64,000 nt of DNA, taken from NCBI GenBank assembly GCA_030248295.1, contig JASANH010000304.1:173381-237380 (forward strand), written 5' to 3'. This DNA comes from Mesodorylaimus sp. YZB2_4 (lineage: Eukaryota > Nematoda > Enoplea > Dorylaimida > Dorylaimidae). Under the pieces are notes generated by a model that saw only the letters and a program-made list of their open reading frames with translations, was not told where the DNA came from and did not search any database. Positions 1-11,654 of the stretch are shown here, in pieces; within the stretch, counting starts at the first letter, position 1; each line of letters opens with the position of its first letter. The position numbers were made by a program, and so were the translations under genes.

Positions 1-3000
1 TTTTCATTTCCTCAGTCAATTGTCGAGTTCGATCAGCCACTGTGGCCTCCAAATTTCCAGCGTACTTTTCCATCATTTTTAAGACGTGGTCCATAAGATT
101 CACAGTTCTAAATGAAAATGAACACCTTGGATAGTTCTGTCATGCACAGTGTGTGCTGCACAGCGAAAGTTGGCCAGGTGGTCCAGAACTCCTGGTAACA
201 GCTACAAAGAGACCAGCTTCACGCACCAATATCTGAGGGATGGCAAAAGCAAAGCAAAGAATACATTATATTCGAAAGTTTAAATTTAAAAGTGGCGGGA
301 AATTTGCATTTCCTTACAGCGCTCAGGATTCCCAAGTGAGAAACCCTCAAGGCTGTGGGTCTCTGAACTCGTTCCAGACCGAAAAAGGGGTAATGACGCT
401 AGCCCGATCTTTTCAGCAGACCTTGCGAGGATGAAAACGTGATTTATGAAGTTTAAAGTTCTATGGGTACACCGAAGAGTCGTCCAAGGAGCTTCCAGAT
501 CAACCTACCTTCCGCGAGTCATTTGACGAATCAGAGATTTGATTTGCTTGAAATCAGGGCGTAGATCAGGATCCTCCTTCCAGCAATCGTGCATGACTTG
601 AATCATGGCCGGGTCCGCATCCTGCTCGTTTCCTGTGTTCACATTTGGACGGAACGGCGGGCTTTCAGATTTTGAGACTCGTGCGATGATTTCTGGAATA
701 AAGTGTGGGGATGAAAACACAGAGAGTATTTCGAGTACTTGAAAAGCTTAATTTGAATTGGCGGCGCCGCCTTGGTGCCTGAACGTCAGAGAACCAACGC
801 GCAAGGCGCGAGGGTGTTTAAAACAGACTATAAGATGATTATGCTGGGGGAAAGAGGGCAGGGCGCACATGCGGAGGCTGAGATCTGACAAAAGGGCATA
901 CTGAAGCGCCTCACCAAGTTCTGGGCGGCTACTTGTTGTTGGCCTACAGTGTAAAAAGTACGATGGATGCAGCTTCACGTTGATGATCAGGCTGCTGCGG
1001 CAATACTGTGGTCTGATCAGATATGCCTTGCCTCAGCATGTTGTCGATCATTCCATTCCCTGGTAGCGCGTGGTGGCTAGCAATATAGGGTGAGCCACGC
1101 AATCGTCCATACACTTGTTCCATGCTGCGTCATTGAGACATCTCACTCGGCAAACGGCGAAGCACAAGGAAGCCTGAGAGAGTATGGCGGACATGAATAT
1201 GGCTGGCATTCTCAATTCGGAATGCATCTGTGGTCCGTGATGAATTCAAACTGGCCTGAGAGATAGAATGGTAGATAGCGTTGACTTTGGGACACTCCCA
1301 CCGACACTCCCAAGTCTTGATGTTGGTGGGTCTTTGCAGTACGCTTGAGCGCGTTTGTGACGCTTGCAGGAGGCGCATTGTGTAGGTGACATTACAACCA
1401 GCCCTGACCATAGTATCCATGTAGTGTCATGCTTTACGCACAGTAAGCCCAAGAGAGAATGGAAAAATATCCAATCAGCAGAAAATCAGACATTAGCAAT
1501 TGAGAAAGGACTACCTGGCTTGAAAGCGCAATGCTACCTAAGAGAAAACAGGCACGTCTCGCAGCGAAGGGTGTGATTATCAAATTTTCTGTACCCTGAC
1601 AAAGAAGGTCCGCATGGATATGTGAAGCTTTCCCCCCCGGTTTCTCGTCATTAGCTTCTACAGCCTGAAGCACTGAATCGCGAGTTACACGGACATTATG
1701 TGAACATATTGCACCCGGCACACGAGGCAGGCCCAAGGGCACCGCTTATGCCACTGAAAAAAAGGACTAACGCCGCAACTCACCTTCTGGAGTAACCGCT
1801 TCGCTGGCAAATGGGCGATCACGCATCAGAATTTCTTGCACGATCACAGCAAAACTGTACACGTCGCCTTTTACGGTACCCGCCAATGGCGGATCTTGCA
1901 TGCGAAGCAATTCGGGCGCAGTCCACAATTTGTCTAAATTCGTAACCTGATGACCTTTATAACCTGTCTTAAAAACCTTCATCAGCTACCTTTAGCCTCC
2001 TTCAATGGTTGTCGCATCTTATGCAATCCATAATCGGTCACTTTCAGCACCCATCGATTATCGACCACGCAATTGCTAGATCGCAATCGTCCGTGAGATT
2101 TAATCCCGCTCTCGATCAAATGCTCCATACCCTGCGTCAGCAAATAGTCCATCCCCTGGTGGTGTGTTGAATGAAAAGATTCTGAATTCAGGTGTGAACA
2201 CAAAGCGTGAGAATCCGGGGCACATGGAGCGATTATCGACAGAGCAGTGACAGGGATAGAGTACAATTGTTATGTGCAGGCACGTAGGCATATCTTACCC
2301 CCACAAGATCTTTGATGAGAGAATATTTGAAGAACCAATCCAATTTCACGTTTTCGTTGTGGATGACATCCTAAACAAGAGAACATTATGCCGAGTCTGC
2401 CTGACCACCCGATCAAAGCATAGCCCACCAGCCCGCCCAACCGCCTTATCACTAACTTACGTCCAAGCTGCCTTTGCTACAATATTTCCACAACGAGACT
2501 GGGTGAGGGGCGTCGATGCACAGACCTAAGAACGTGTTGATATTCTCGTGGGTAATATCACGCATCTGGAAAGAAAATTATGTAAAAATGACTTCAAAAA
2601 CCAAAAAAAGCAACTCACCATTTTCATGTGGACGTGGTCAGATTCGCTGCTGAGGACGGCACTCGTTTGATGTATCTTGGCCCAGACCAGGACGCTGCGG
2701 AAATGTGCCACGTTCTTGTCCCCTTTGGCGATAGCTTCAGCCGTTTCGTCCGACGCATTCGTGCTGATTGTGCGAAGGGAACCTAAGCTTTTACTGCGGC
2801 GACTTTTGTCATTCAGCCACACGATTTCTCGATAACTGATTTTCCACAACATTTTGGCCATCTCGTTGACGACAAGACGACGACGCACGTAGTACACGAT
2901 GCCAGTCACGAACAGACTCAGCATGATTGCAGTACAAACAACACCGATTATAATCCAGTGCACGTCTGAAAAGAAAAAGCAATTTGTAAAATTCGACCAC

Positions 3001-6000
3001 TGTCAAGGCAACTTAAATTTCAGTATTTGTCGCTGTGTTAAAGGAACTGTTGAAGGTTGATGCTCCTTGTGCGCAGGCACTTTTCTGAGGAGATGGCTGT
3101 TTGGCATACTGTAGGTTATTCGACTACTTCTATGATAGGGTGAGGAATGCAAAGCTAGGCCAGCTTCTGCACGTCCAGGTACCGAGACTATACAAGGATA
3201 TAAGATAGGCTGAACAGGTCACCAAGTTCTGTTTCTTAGAAAAGCATGGTGTAGGTCTCGATGCGAAAATTCATCCCATAAAGCATGTGAAAACTAAATT
3301 GTCGTATGGGCATATGCTTTAAAAGAACGTGGGTAAAGCTATTTTAGCAATGCAGTAGTATTGGTCAGAAAAATTGGGAAGGACAATATTGCCTTTAGAG
3401 CGTACTGGAAACTAAATACGAGCAAGCACGTGGATGGACTTACCAGAAGAATACACAACCGATTGCGATATAAAGCATTGTACACTAGGAAAAGAGTTTC
3501 AAACTTTGCTAACGTTGAACGCTATTGCAAACTTTGTTACAATAGATTGAGTGTCAAAACGGAGGAGGATGCGTTTCATGTATTTGTCGCTTGTTCTAGA
3601 TTAGACGGTTTCTGGCAAAAGATTGAGGCATTTCTGAGGCAGCTTGACTCACGCATAAGAGTGGAAAGCGAGAATAGAATTTTTAGTGTTCTGGGAGATT
3701 GGAACAGATACTACAGCTCTGGCAAACCTTGTGGTGCAATCTGCGCAACAAATCATTTGTTTCGCACCCGCAGACTTTAAGAATGACGACATAAAAAAAG
3801 GACATATGGTCTCTGCTACTATCGCGACGGAGCGCGATGGATTTCAAGGCTCACATTACAGCCCAGGAGAAGCATGGTCGATTTGTGACTTAACGATGTG
3901 ATTCTTTCCTTTTTATGCTTAGCTCGCTTTCCTGTGGCTCAGTTTCTTCGTTCTGTCTCCGACCAGAGTGGTCGCCTGCTTATCTTTGTCCGTAAAAGAC
4001 AGTGTAACGAAGCTGTGATATATTCAGTCTCTCTCCTCTAGCCGACCTGAGCAGTCGGTTCTCTCGTCGCTCTCTTCAACTACGCTTCCACAACGCCGCT
4101 CTCGCTACAGCTACTGAGGCGGCTTCGGTTCCTGGTAAAACGAGCTGAATGTATTCTCAGACCGCATCAGTATCGAGAAACTTTTGTAAAATCTGGTTTC
4201 CGAAACATTGTTGCAAATATGTGCTAATTAATGCTAGTTTTCGTTACGCAATTTTTTAGTTTGTCACGTTTTGTGGCTTCTTGTCAGTAGTAAACGAAGG
4301 GTATATAAAAGGAGCTGCTGTCCACAGCATTCCTAGCGGTAAAGATCGACACACTCCATATTTGGGAGACCCCGCTAGTGGATGTTTTAGCAGCAGGCGC
4401 AGACGCAGACTCGCCTTGCTTCGGTCTCTCATATCTCTTTCCCTCCATCCCCCAGGTGCGCTGGATGCTGCTCATTCTTCCCAGAATTTGGGAAAAATCG
4501 ATTTTCGAGTAGGAGCGATTTTGCAAATAAACTGAACGTTTGCAAACTGATTAAGAAATACAAGAGGCAGAAATAACCAAAAACTCCAGTCCTGTGTCAT
4601 CAGACACATCTCTAAAATTTGAGTTTCCCGCCAAATATAGAAGTGTTGCACTTACAGCTCCTGCCGGCCACTCTGCACTTCTCGCCCATGTAACCACATT
4701 CGGGCACGTCTTTGGGTATGACACCACCTCGGGTTTCCCACAACACGTGTTCCGGCACAAGCAAATTCACTGTCTGAATCAAGAAGTCGATGTGTGAGGA
4801 TGACGTACGTTACATCACCAATGACTTACTTGACCGTCAGCCTTGAACATTTGTGCTTGAGCCACTGGAATTAGTTTCATATCATTGTTGAATATACGGA
4901 CGACAAAACTAGGCTCACGCCCGGCAACGTCATCGATGACCACGTGACCAGAGTAGCCTGAAAACGACCACCAGTAAGTCTAGGCAAAGGTTCTCAACGT
5001 GAGCAGTCTTCACGTACCCATGAACTGAGTGTTCTTTGTACTATTCATGATCCATCGACCGTCTTTGATCGTGCCGCCTTGCCGATAGGTGCGGTTCAGT
5101 GCCAACCCGTATAAATAAACAGCATCGTGTAGGAATGGGCTGTAGAGAGCACCCTATATGAAAAGAAAGCAAGCTGCTTCCAGGTCATCCTGTCTAGCCG
5201 AGTTTGCCAGTTTTTGGTTGATAAGTGACCATTTTGACCTCAGTAACTTGCGCCAGGATACCCGCAGCATACAAGCAGCGTGAAAGTTTTATGTAGATAA
5301 GTTATCTGAGGTTTGTCAGCTTCAGCTTTTGTAACACGTGATCAGAGCCGGCAGTGTGCCCATCAAATGGCTCAAGTGACACTCCAGAATGCTTCACCAG
5401 TCTTATACTACTGTAGAGGTCTGACGATGCGACTGCTGCTCTGCTCTTACCGCGGCACCACCTACGCACAAACGATTCGTCTATCGGGGAGTCTGGTGTT
5501 AAGATTCAGGAGGGCTGTAGGTGGTGGGCGCGTGTTACGAGTACGTCTGTCGTAAGATGGTGTGCGCATCACAAGCGCAGAAACTCCATTCCTATGGACA
5601 ACTGTTCAGAAAAACTCATCATCGTCAGGTAAATCAGATTCAGAGAAAGTGACTGATATTAGTTTTGACAGGCTGCGTAACGGTCGACCAGGCAGCACAA
5701 AATGTTCAGCTTACGTATTGCTCATCTGGTTGATCACTGTCGTAGAAAAAGGGCCACTCCTTGACTCGTCGGATAACCTCTTTCTTGAAATAATGCAGTT
5801 CCTCGTTGCTCGCTAACTGCATTTCGATCTAAAAAAGCGTTTTCCAGTTTAGCGACGACAATTAATGGGTTCAGTTCTCAGTCGGGAACGTAGCTTCTGA
5901 TTGTGAGTTAAAAACCAAACGCAAATCTCCATTCTACGCTGTTGGGGAAAATGTTGGGTCGACGAAGCACATGTTGAGGCGTTCTACTGTCATACCATCA

Positions 6001-8728
6001 GTCGAGTACACTGTTTGCCGTGTCATATACTGTAGATAAACTTCACGCCCCAGGGTGGGTCAGGGAAGACAAGTAAGAACTATCAACCTTGAAGAACAGG
6101 CATGCCCGGCTGCACTTACGAACATAGCAGGGCGAAATCCATCTTTGGCCTCTTGATTCCGTCCATCGACGTTAGTATTTGATTCATAGTCGACCCACAG
6201 TTCGCTGCGGTTGTTATCACGGACATAGTCCGGCATGATCCACACGTAGTCCTTGCTTGCAAAACCTCGTTGAGCTGCTCGAAGCATAAAACGACGCATA
6301 TCGTGTTCGTGCTCGATGCACAGTACCACAACTAAAATATGGATCAACTTTACTGGGGATCAGAGAAAAAGATTGCGCTGTGTGCATCACTGCAGAGGCT
6401 GCGGCTGCACAGTGCCTGGGAAGTGGACAGCTGTATAATTTGCACTAATGCATAGGTGCCAGATTTTCCGAGCCTACATGATATGGCCCTGCAGGATGCG
6501 TCATAGAGCGTTAAATATCCATCTAGTGTGCAAAAAGATGAGCTACAGTATGAATATTGTCAAACTACAGTTTGCACAAGGAAGGCTAAGGTACAGTATG
6601 CTTAAGGATGGCTGAGGTACAGTATGCACAAATATGAGCTACAGTATGAATATTGTCACACTACAGTATGCACAAGCTTGAGGTACGACATGCGCACGGA
6701 TGAGCGCCAGTGATATATACCATACCAATTAGAGATGAGTATTACCAAACTAGAGTATGCTAAAAGTCGATCTACAGTATGTACAATGACACGCTACAGT
6801 ATGAGCATGGTCAAGCGACAGTATGCACAAGACTGAGCTAATGTATCCTAGAATGCGAAGCGATGCCCATCACCCACAGCCACCCGCAGTCATTGCCGCA
6901 CGCCCTTGCGCTGTATATTGACACCTATGGCGCTCATCATCAGGTAAGTGCCGAATCCTTATCATCCAGCACCAGGACTCACTTCTAGCTGCCCCTTCCA
7001 GCACATCCAAAAATCGTTCAATCTCCTCGTTAGTGATAGTTGCTCGATCTATGGCCGCATTGTGCACGTTGACGATCTCAGTGCTCGGCAAAATCTTCCT
7101 TAGCCCCTCAGCAATGGAGTAGCATCGCCTAGTGGTGCCGTCATCAGTGTACACCATGGCTATGCGACGCCAATTGAAATAGAGCAGAACTTCCTTGATC
7201 GCTCGACCCATGCGGATAGCCGAGCCAATTGTTCTGGCCATGGTCGGGAACCGTTTCGGGTTGGCTAGATCTGTGCTCGTGGCCGCCCAACTGATCATGG
7301 GTATGTCGTAGTATTTTGCCATTATGGCCACAACCAGAGCCGCTAAATCGAAACAGCAAATAAATTCTTAACATATTTTCTGCTCGATAGTTCTGCAGGG
7401 TTCCATTCTGCTAGCCACAAGAAAAATCAAACTTTCACCCAATCTTCTTCCTTATCCAGATTACTGTACCAGCAGAAGAAAACCATAAAGTTTGACTCAC
7501 AGTTAGCACAGGGTGGGCCGATAATGACGTCTATTCTATCCAGCATTTTGATGAAATGAGCAGCAGCGTACTCCTCGACACAGTCATCCATATACCAGAC
7601 AAAACTAGAAAACAGCACCCAATTATCAGGTGTCTACTCACTATTCGAACATGGTGGTCCTATAACCACATCGACTTTTTTATTGCCCAATAAATCGATT
7701 GCAAAACTGACTGCTAAGAGTTCATCGCACTCGTCATATTGCCATACAAAGCTAGAATCGCATGATGGCATGTACAACAGTGAGCTTGGCACGTTGCGCA
7801 GCGCCCGAGGGTTGGGGAGCGTCATTTGGCTCTGCACGCTTTCTCATACGCTCACCTCCAATTTGCTCCGGACAATAAATTTTCTCTTTTTATCCGATCC
7901 AGAGCCACGCCAATCGCACCAGCTGATGCGCCAAAACCCATTTTCGAAGCGAGATGTTTCTCTTTGTTGCTGGGCATGAGGATACCCACGCGGACGTTAT
8001 AGTTGGCTGGCATGACGACATGGTCTGAAATGAGAGAAGGTGACATGCCCGGTCCGAAAACGGGCCCTTCCATGAAGCTCATTTCCTCTTATCCATTATC
8101 TCTAAAATTTCTTCTCAGTTTCCTGCTTTGCAACAGCTGTTAGTCATAATCAGCGGGTCCGCAGGGCCACATTGTGTACTCGGGGCACTTCTTCGACTGC
8201 ATTTGGTGTCCACCTAAGGGCGTAATTTAGCGCAATGTGCAGTCAGCATTGGGTAGGATCTTTCAGCCCCCCCCCTCGCTAGCGCCCAGCTAAGCGACGG
8301 TTCTTGCTTCAAAAAACCAAAGCGCGGCCTAGGATAGACTGCGTAAAATGTAGTTTCAGATAGGATTTCTATAAAATCTGTTGTAGTCATTTGCTGTAGC
8401 TGCTGGTTTCTACATTTCTTGTAAGCCTGGCACAACTGTTGCCTGAATCTACTAGATTGCACTACATTATACCTAGCTTCAGAGACAGGGCATAGAGCTC
8501 TCTAAAAATTCCCTCCCCAATCCTTTCCTTACCAGAATTTGCTGGCGTATTATCGATTTTTGTCGCTTCCGTTTTTCGGGTCAATCCCACTTCGTCGGCG
8601 CTCCTTTCCACGCGGTGGTGCTCAGCCAGCAGAGTGCTCCAATCGCCATCGTGACCGATCGTACGCCCGTTTCCGAAGCGTATGCAAGTCAATAAGGAAC
8701 ACAACCATATAAATCTTATGCAAACCAT
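1..8728 (-). CDS. Receptor-type (natriuretic-peptide-receptor-like) guanylate cyclase, 3' truncated by window edge
   Basis: Single-pass receptor expected to make cGMP from GTP on ligand binding. Exons (- strand, transcript order): 8533-8728, 7856-8024, then 7642-7751 or 7501-7604, 6983-7342, 6120-6331, 5715-5828, 5018-5153, 4830-4957, 4656-4773, 2619-2965, 2461-2565, 2299-2370, 1990-2131 (or to 2155), 1784-1963, 509-692, <1-107. All junction phases agree, giving about 900 codons. Exon 1 carries a signal peptide ([15 protein letters not shown]). Exons 2-9 form the ANF-receptor ligand domain, ending in [15 protein letters not shown]. Exon 10 holds the membrane helix ([20 protein letters not shown]). 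Exons 10-15 are the kinase-homology domain ([55 protein letters not shown]). It lacks the HRD aspartate, as is usual for this inactive domain. Exon 16 begins the dimerisation coil ([20 protein letters not shown]). The cyclase domain lies outside the window. One junction (1964-1989) is odd; see findings. Confidence 0.93.
1964..1989 (-). other. 26-nt GT-AG interval: putative micro-intron or frameshift
   Basis: Between AAAG and GTTATAAAGG in the kinase-homology domain the frame changes by two. Removing the 26 nt from GTAGCTGATG to TTAAGACAG restores a family-like reading ([14 protein letters not shown]). Other introns in the window are 50 nt or longer, so splicing here is uncertain. Confidence 0.5.
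3070..3780 (+). mobile_element. Degraded LINE 3' end (RT-associated zinc-knuckle region)
   Basis: Lies on + inside the long intron (2966-4655) of the minus-strand cyclase gene. Broken frames read [19 protein letters not shown] and VPRLYKDIR followed by stops. An open stretch at 3361-3780 has the C-x2-C ... H-x4-C pattern of the zinc-binding tail of LINE reverse transcriptases ([29 protein letters not shown]). Several in-frame stops upstream mark it as a dead, 5'-truncated insertion. It is not related closely enough to the intact LINE at 43-46 kb to be called the same family. Confidence 0.65.
6535..6855. repeat. Degenerate minisatellite in guanylate cyclase intron
   Basis: About ten imperfect copies of a short motif around CTACAGTATGCACAAG, irregularly spaced by roughly 20-35 bp, in the intron between exons 4 and 5 of the cyclase gene. 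No coding content. Confidence 0.7.
7501..7604 (-). other. Alternative exon 3b, a diverged tandem duplicate of exon 3a
   Basis: 104 nt, bounded by TTCTAG and GTGAGT. It encodes [18 protein letters not shown] to [11 protein letters not shown]. Entry phase (2) and exit phase (1) are the same as exon 3a, so either exon restores the frame into exon 4. Both together (214 nt) or neither breaks it. Only 37 nt separate the two exons. Confidence 0.83.
7642..7751 (-). other. Alternative exon 3a of the guanylate cyclase ligand domain
   Basis: 110 nt, bounded by TTCTAG and GTGAGT. It encodes [17 protein letters not shown] to [11 protein letters not shown]. It enters in phase 2 from exon 2 and leaves in phase 1 to exon 4, where it gives ...[16 protein letters not shown]. 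It is a paralogue of the next exon downstream. Confidence 0.85.
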
Positions 8729-10430
8729 GATGGAATGAGGAATTATCGCTCAAAATTTTCGCGCAGTCGCTTGTCAGCGCTCGCTAACTCGAAAAGCTCA
8801 GAACAACCTTTTGCTGACCCGAGCTTGATGGAAAATTCTCGACACACGAGCGGCGTGTTGGTTAGGATCAAACGAAAATGTTAGCCCCAGGGGTCTAAAG
8901 CGTAGGCCCGGCCTTTTGGTGCACCCCCTGTTGCCCCCCGCATTTGTTTTGTCGAAACTAGTGACTCGCACGAAATTAATGAGCATGTTATTTCTTCCAT
9001 CAATTTCCAGTTCGTCGAAGATGAAAAGTGTCAGGACTCCTGTAGTGAATTTGCGCAGGGCTATGCTGGATACAGTATCTAAAGAAAATAGACTATTTTC
9101 ATGAGTTAAGATGAGCGTAAAAAATGTGCTCCTGCCAGGGGCTATTTTTCGCACCGAAATCATCATCTTCGTGAACTATTAGAAACATTTGCTGTATGGG
9201 TGCAATCTTTGACGTGCATTACAGCACCTTTCTCAGCTAGTCGTCGTTTCTAGCACGGCCGAGTAAGAAGAGATGTGCACACAGAATAAAATGTTTCAGT
9301 TTTCTTTCTAACTTCTGGCTTGAACAGAAGGAACAGCAATGGACGGATTGAGAGGTTAAAACTGCAGATATCGCTGATACCGTTACAGAAGTCTATCAAA
9401 AAATATCAAAAGTCCATCAAAAGCTTTTACAAAAACCTCCGAATAATAGATTTGAAAACGCCTTTCCACGACTGTTGTACTCAAGTTCTAGAACCATCAC
9501 AAACATGACGCAACTCTGGTGAACAATAAAACGGGTCCCTATCTCTGACAAAACAGTAGGTGAGCTCCTGTCAAGAAGTAACCGTGCATGCAGTCTAGCC
9601 TGCCAGGTCCAGATTGAAAGTTTTAACCTGGTTAAGCGGTTGAAATCAAGAAATATTAGTCATATTAGCTTTTTTATATGCATTAAACTGAAGAACTAGC
9701 TCCCTAAATAGTTGACTAGCTCACCACGATTGCTTTAGAAACGTTTGATCTTGTATTTTGGTGCGTTTTTCACTCGTGAGTGAGTGTAAATTTTTTTTGT
9801 GATGATTATCAACGAGCTCAGAGCCTTCTTCAGAAAGAATGACAATGCGACCTCTACCACCAGCAGAAAATAGTGATGGGGTCGGACAACAATCAGCATT
9901 GACAGTTGACAGTTGTTTGCCTTAACTGCAGATCATGTCGCTGGCCTTCCGAAATTTATTCAGCTGCGGGATGATCGTATTCGAAACCTTCAGACATCGA
10001 TGCGACGAGCTTTGCAGCATTTTTCTGAACTCCTTTCAATTTTGGAAGCAAATCTTCGCGCAAGCCATACTCTTTTTTCGAACAAAATTTAAAATTTTTT
10101 AGAGTTTGAATTTAACCAGGGAGGCGTAAGAAACGTGTAAGATTTGATTCGAAATCGACGTGAAAAAAGGGAACACTCCCACATGACAAATTTGAAATGT
10201 GACCTGACTCCCCGGGATCAGAGAATTCTTTTTTCTGCTGACGCGAGATCTCGCTATGACCATGCCATGAAGTCAGACATTCATTCTTCTTGTTGTCTGG
10301 AAGTGTGTAAATTTGATTAATCTGTCACCCACGGAGCCTCATGTCTGGCAAGTTGGCCACTCACCCAGGATCCTATGTTGCCTTTCCTGGAATGATGGAC
10401 ATCATGATGGGTCAAGAAAAATGGCTATTG
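8729..10430. other. Intergenic region, nothing recognised
   Basis: Upstream of the guanylate cyclase start and the lectin pseudogene. Short open frames on both strands lack motifs, splice context or similarity to anything else in the window. Confidence 0.5.
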
Positions 10431-10616
10431 ATGATATGCCCCACGCCCTAAAGCACTATGGTACCCTTTCTTTGTAGGCATACAGTACAACGACAATAGT
10501 AACGACCCCCACTACCATCACACACAAAAGGATTGACCTGTTACTGTGTGTATTCGAAATGGAACCAACTATTTTCGAGGCAAGGCAGGATGAAGAAGCA
10601 GCCCAGTATTGGCAGC

Positions 10617-11654
10617 ATGGATGTTGCTGGCTGCTGGCGATACAGCATGATTCCAGTCGTTCCAAATTTACTTTTATTTTCAGTATCATCCACCACAGCG
10701 ACATGTTAAGTACTGTGGAAAAATTACCATTTTCTGGTCTGATGGTGCTTTGCTTCAGGTCAAATATGTTACACAATTCAATGTGCGTTCCGTCAAAGTT
10801 GCACGAAAACTTTCAGTGGAGTCGCAAATGGAGGCCGCTGTTTCTTCTTGGCTTCTGTTCCCAATACTGGAAAATATGAATCGACCAATTACAGCACATC
10901 CAACTGCAATGATGCATTCGATATTTGTCGACGAGAAGGAAACAAGTTCGCCCAAATTCATCCAAGCATCGAATAGACATCGATCAAAACTGCTTAGAAC
11001 GAATTTTAGAGTACGAATTTTAGAGATGATGCTTCAGTACGAGGTAATATTGCTAAGAATTACATTTTAGAGCATACTTCAACTGCCAACCGGATGGATT
11101 TGGATCGCTCTAAGGCGAGACTCACCAGCCACCAGCGCCACTCGCCTTTTCGACCTGAATCACATGAGATGGTACCAGGGCGATGGCATCCCTCATCCAA
11201 AGCTGGCCAGCCGAAGCACATTCTATCGACTGCACATCAATGATCCATATGGGCAGAATAGCATCGCTCGATGCATGGATTTATACACGACCCAAGCGCA
11301 TTTCTCAGATTACTATTGCGACATGAGCACACTACTGATACATACTGTGCCATGTGTACAGTAAGACAGGTCAGACTGCAGCTCGCTGATCCTTGAAGTA
11401 ACCCTTCTTTTGGTGAGGCGCAGGATTTCGATCTTGTTCCCAACAAATGCATGAATGAAACCATAATCGACTCAACAACATACATTCAAAGTATCGATGA
11501 ATGCGCCACCTGGTGTTCGCGAAACATTTGGTGTCGCAGTTTCAACTTGTATCCCCAAAGCAAAAGTTGTGATTTCTTTTTCTGGCATTACAGCGATACC
11601 GCTAATATTGCTAATTCTTATCCAGATTGTTACCATTTTTTGTACAAGCCGTGA
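10617..11654 (+). pseudogene. Decayed C-type lectin + PAN gene (copy A)
   Basis: A sister of the gene at 14302-15316 with the same four-exon plan: 10617-10704 (signal peptide, MDVAGCWRYSMIPVV), 10759 onward (lectin, first half, GVANGGRCFFLASVPNTGKY), 11071-11360 (lectin, second half, WYQGDGIPHPKLAS), and about 11415-11654 (PAN, CATWCSRNIWCRSFN). Four lesions are visible against copy B. There is a TAG at 10974-10976 where copy B has Trp. The exon-2 donor is lost. An ATAC duplication near 11337-11344 shifts the frame before the last lectin cysteine. The acceptor before the PAN exon has lost its CAG. The 5' flank (from about 10440) is also duplicated from the region before copy B. A full-length product cannot be made without unusual splicing. 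Confidence 0.82.

Noticed and set aside
3361-3780. Host gene with a zinc finger
   Set aside because: The C-x2-C...H-x4-C pattern with flanking broken frames is that of a LINE tail, antisense in a host intron.
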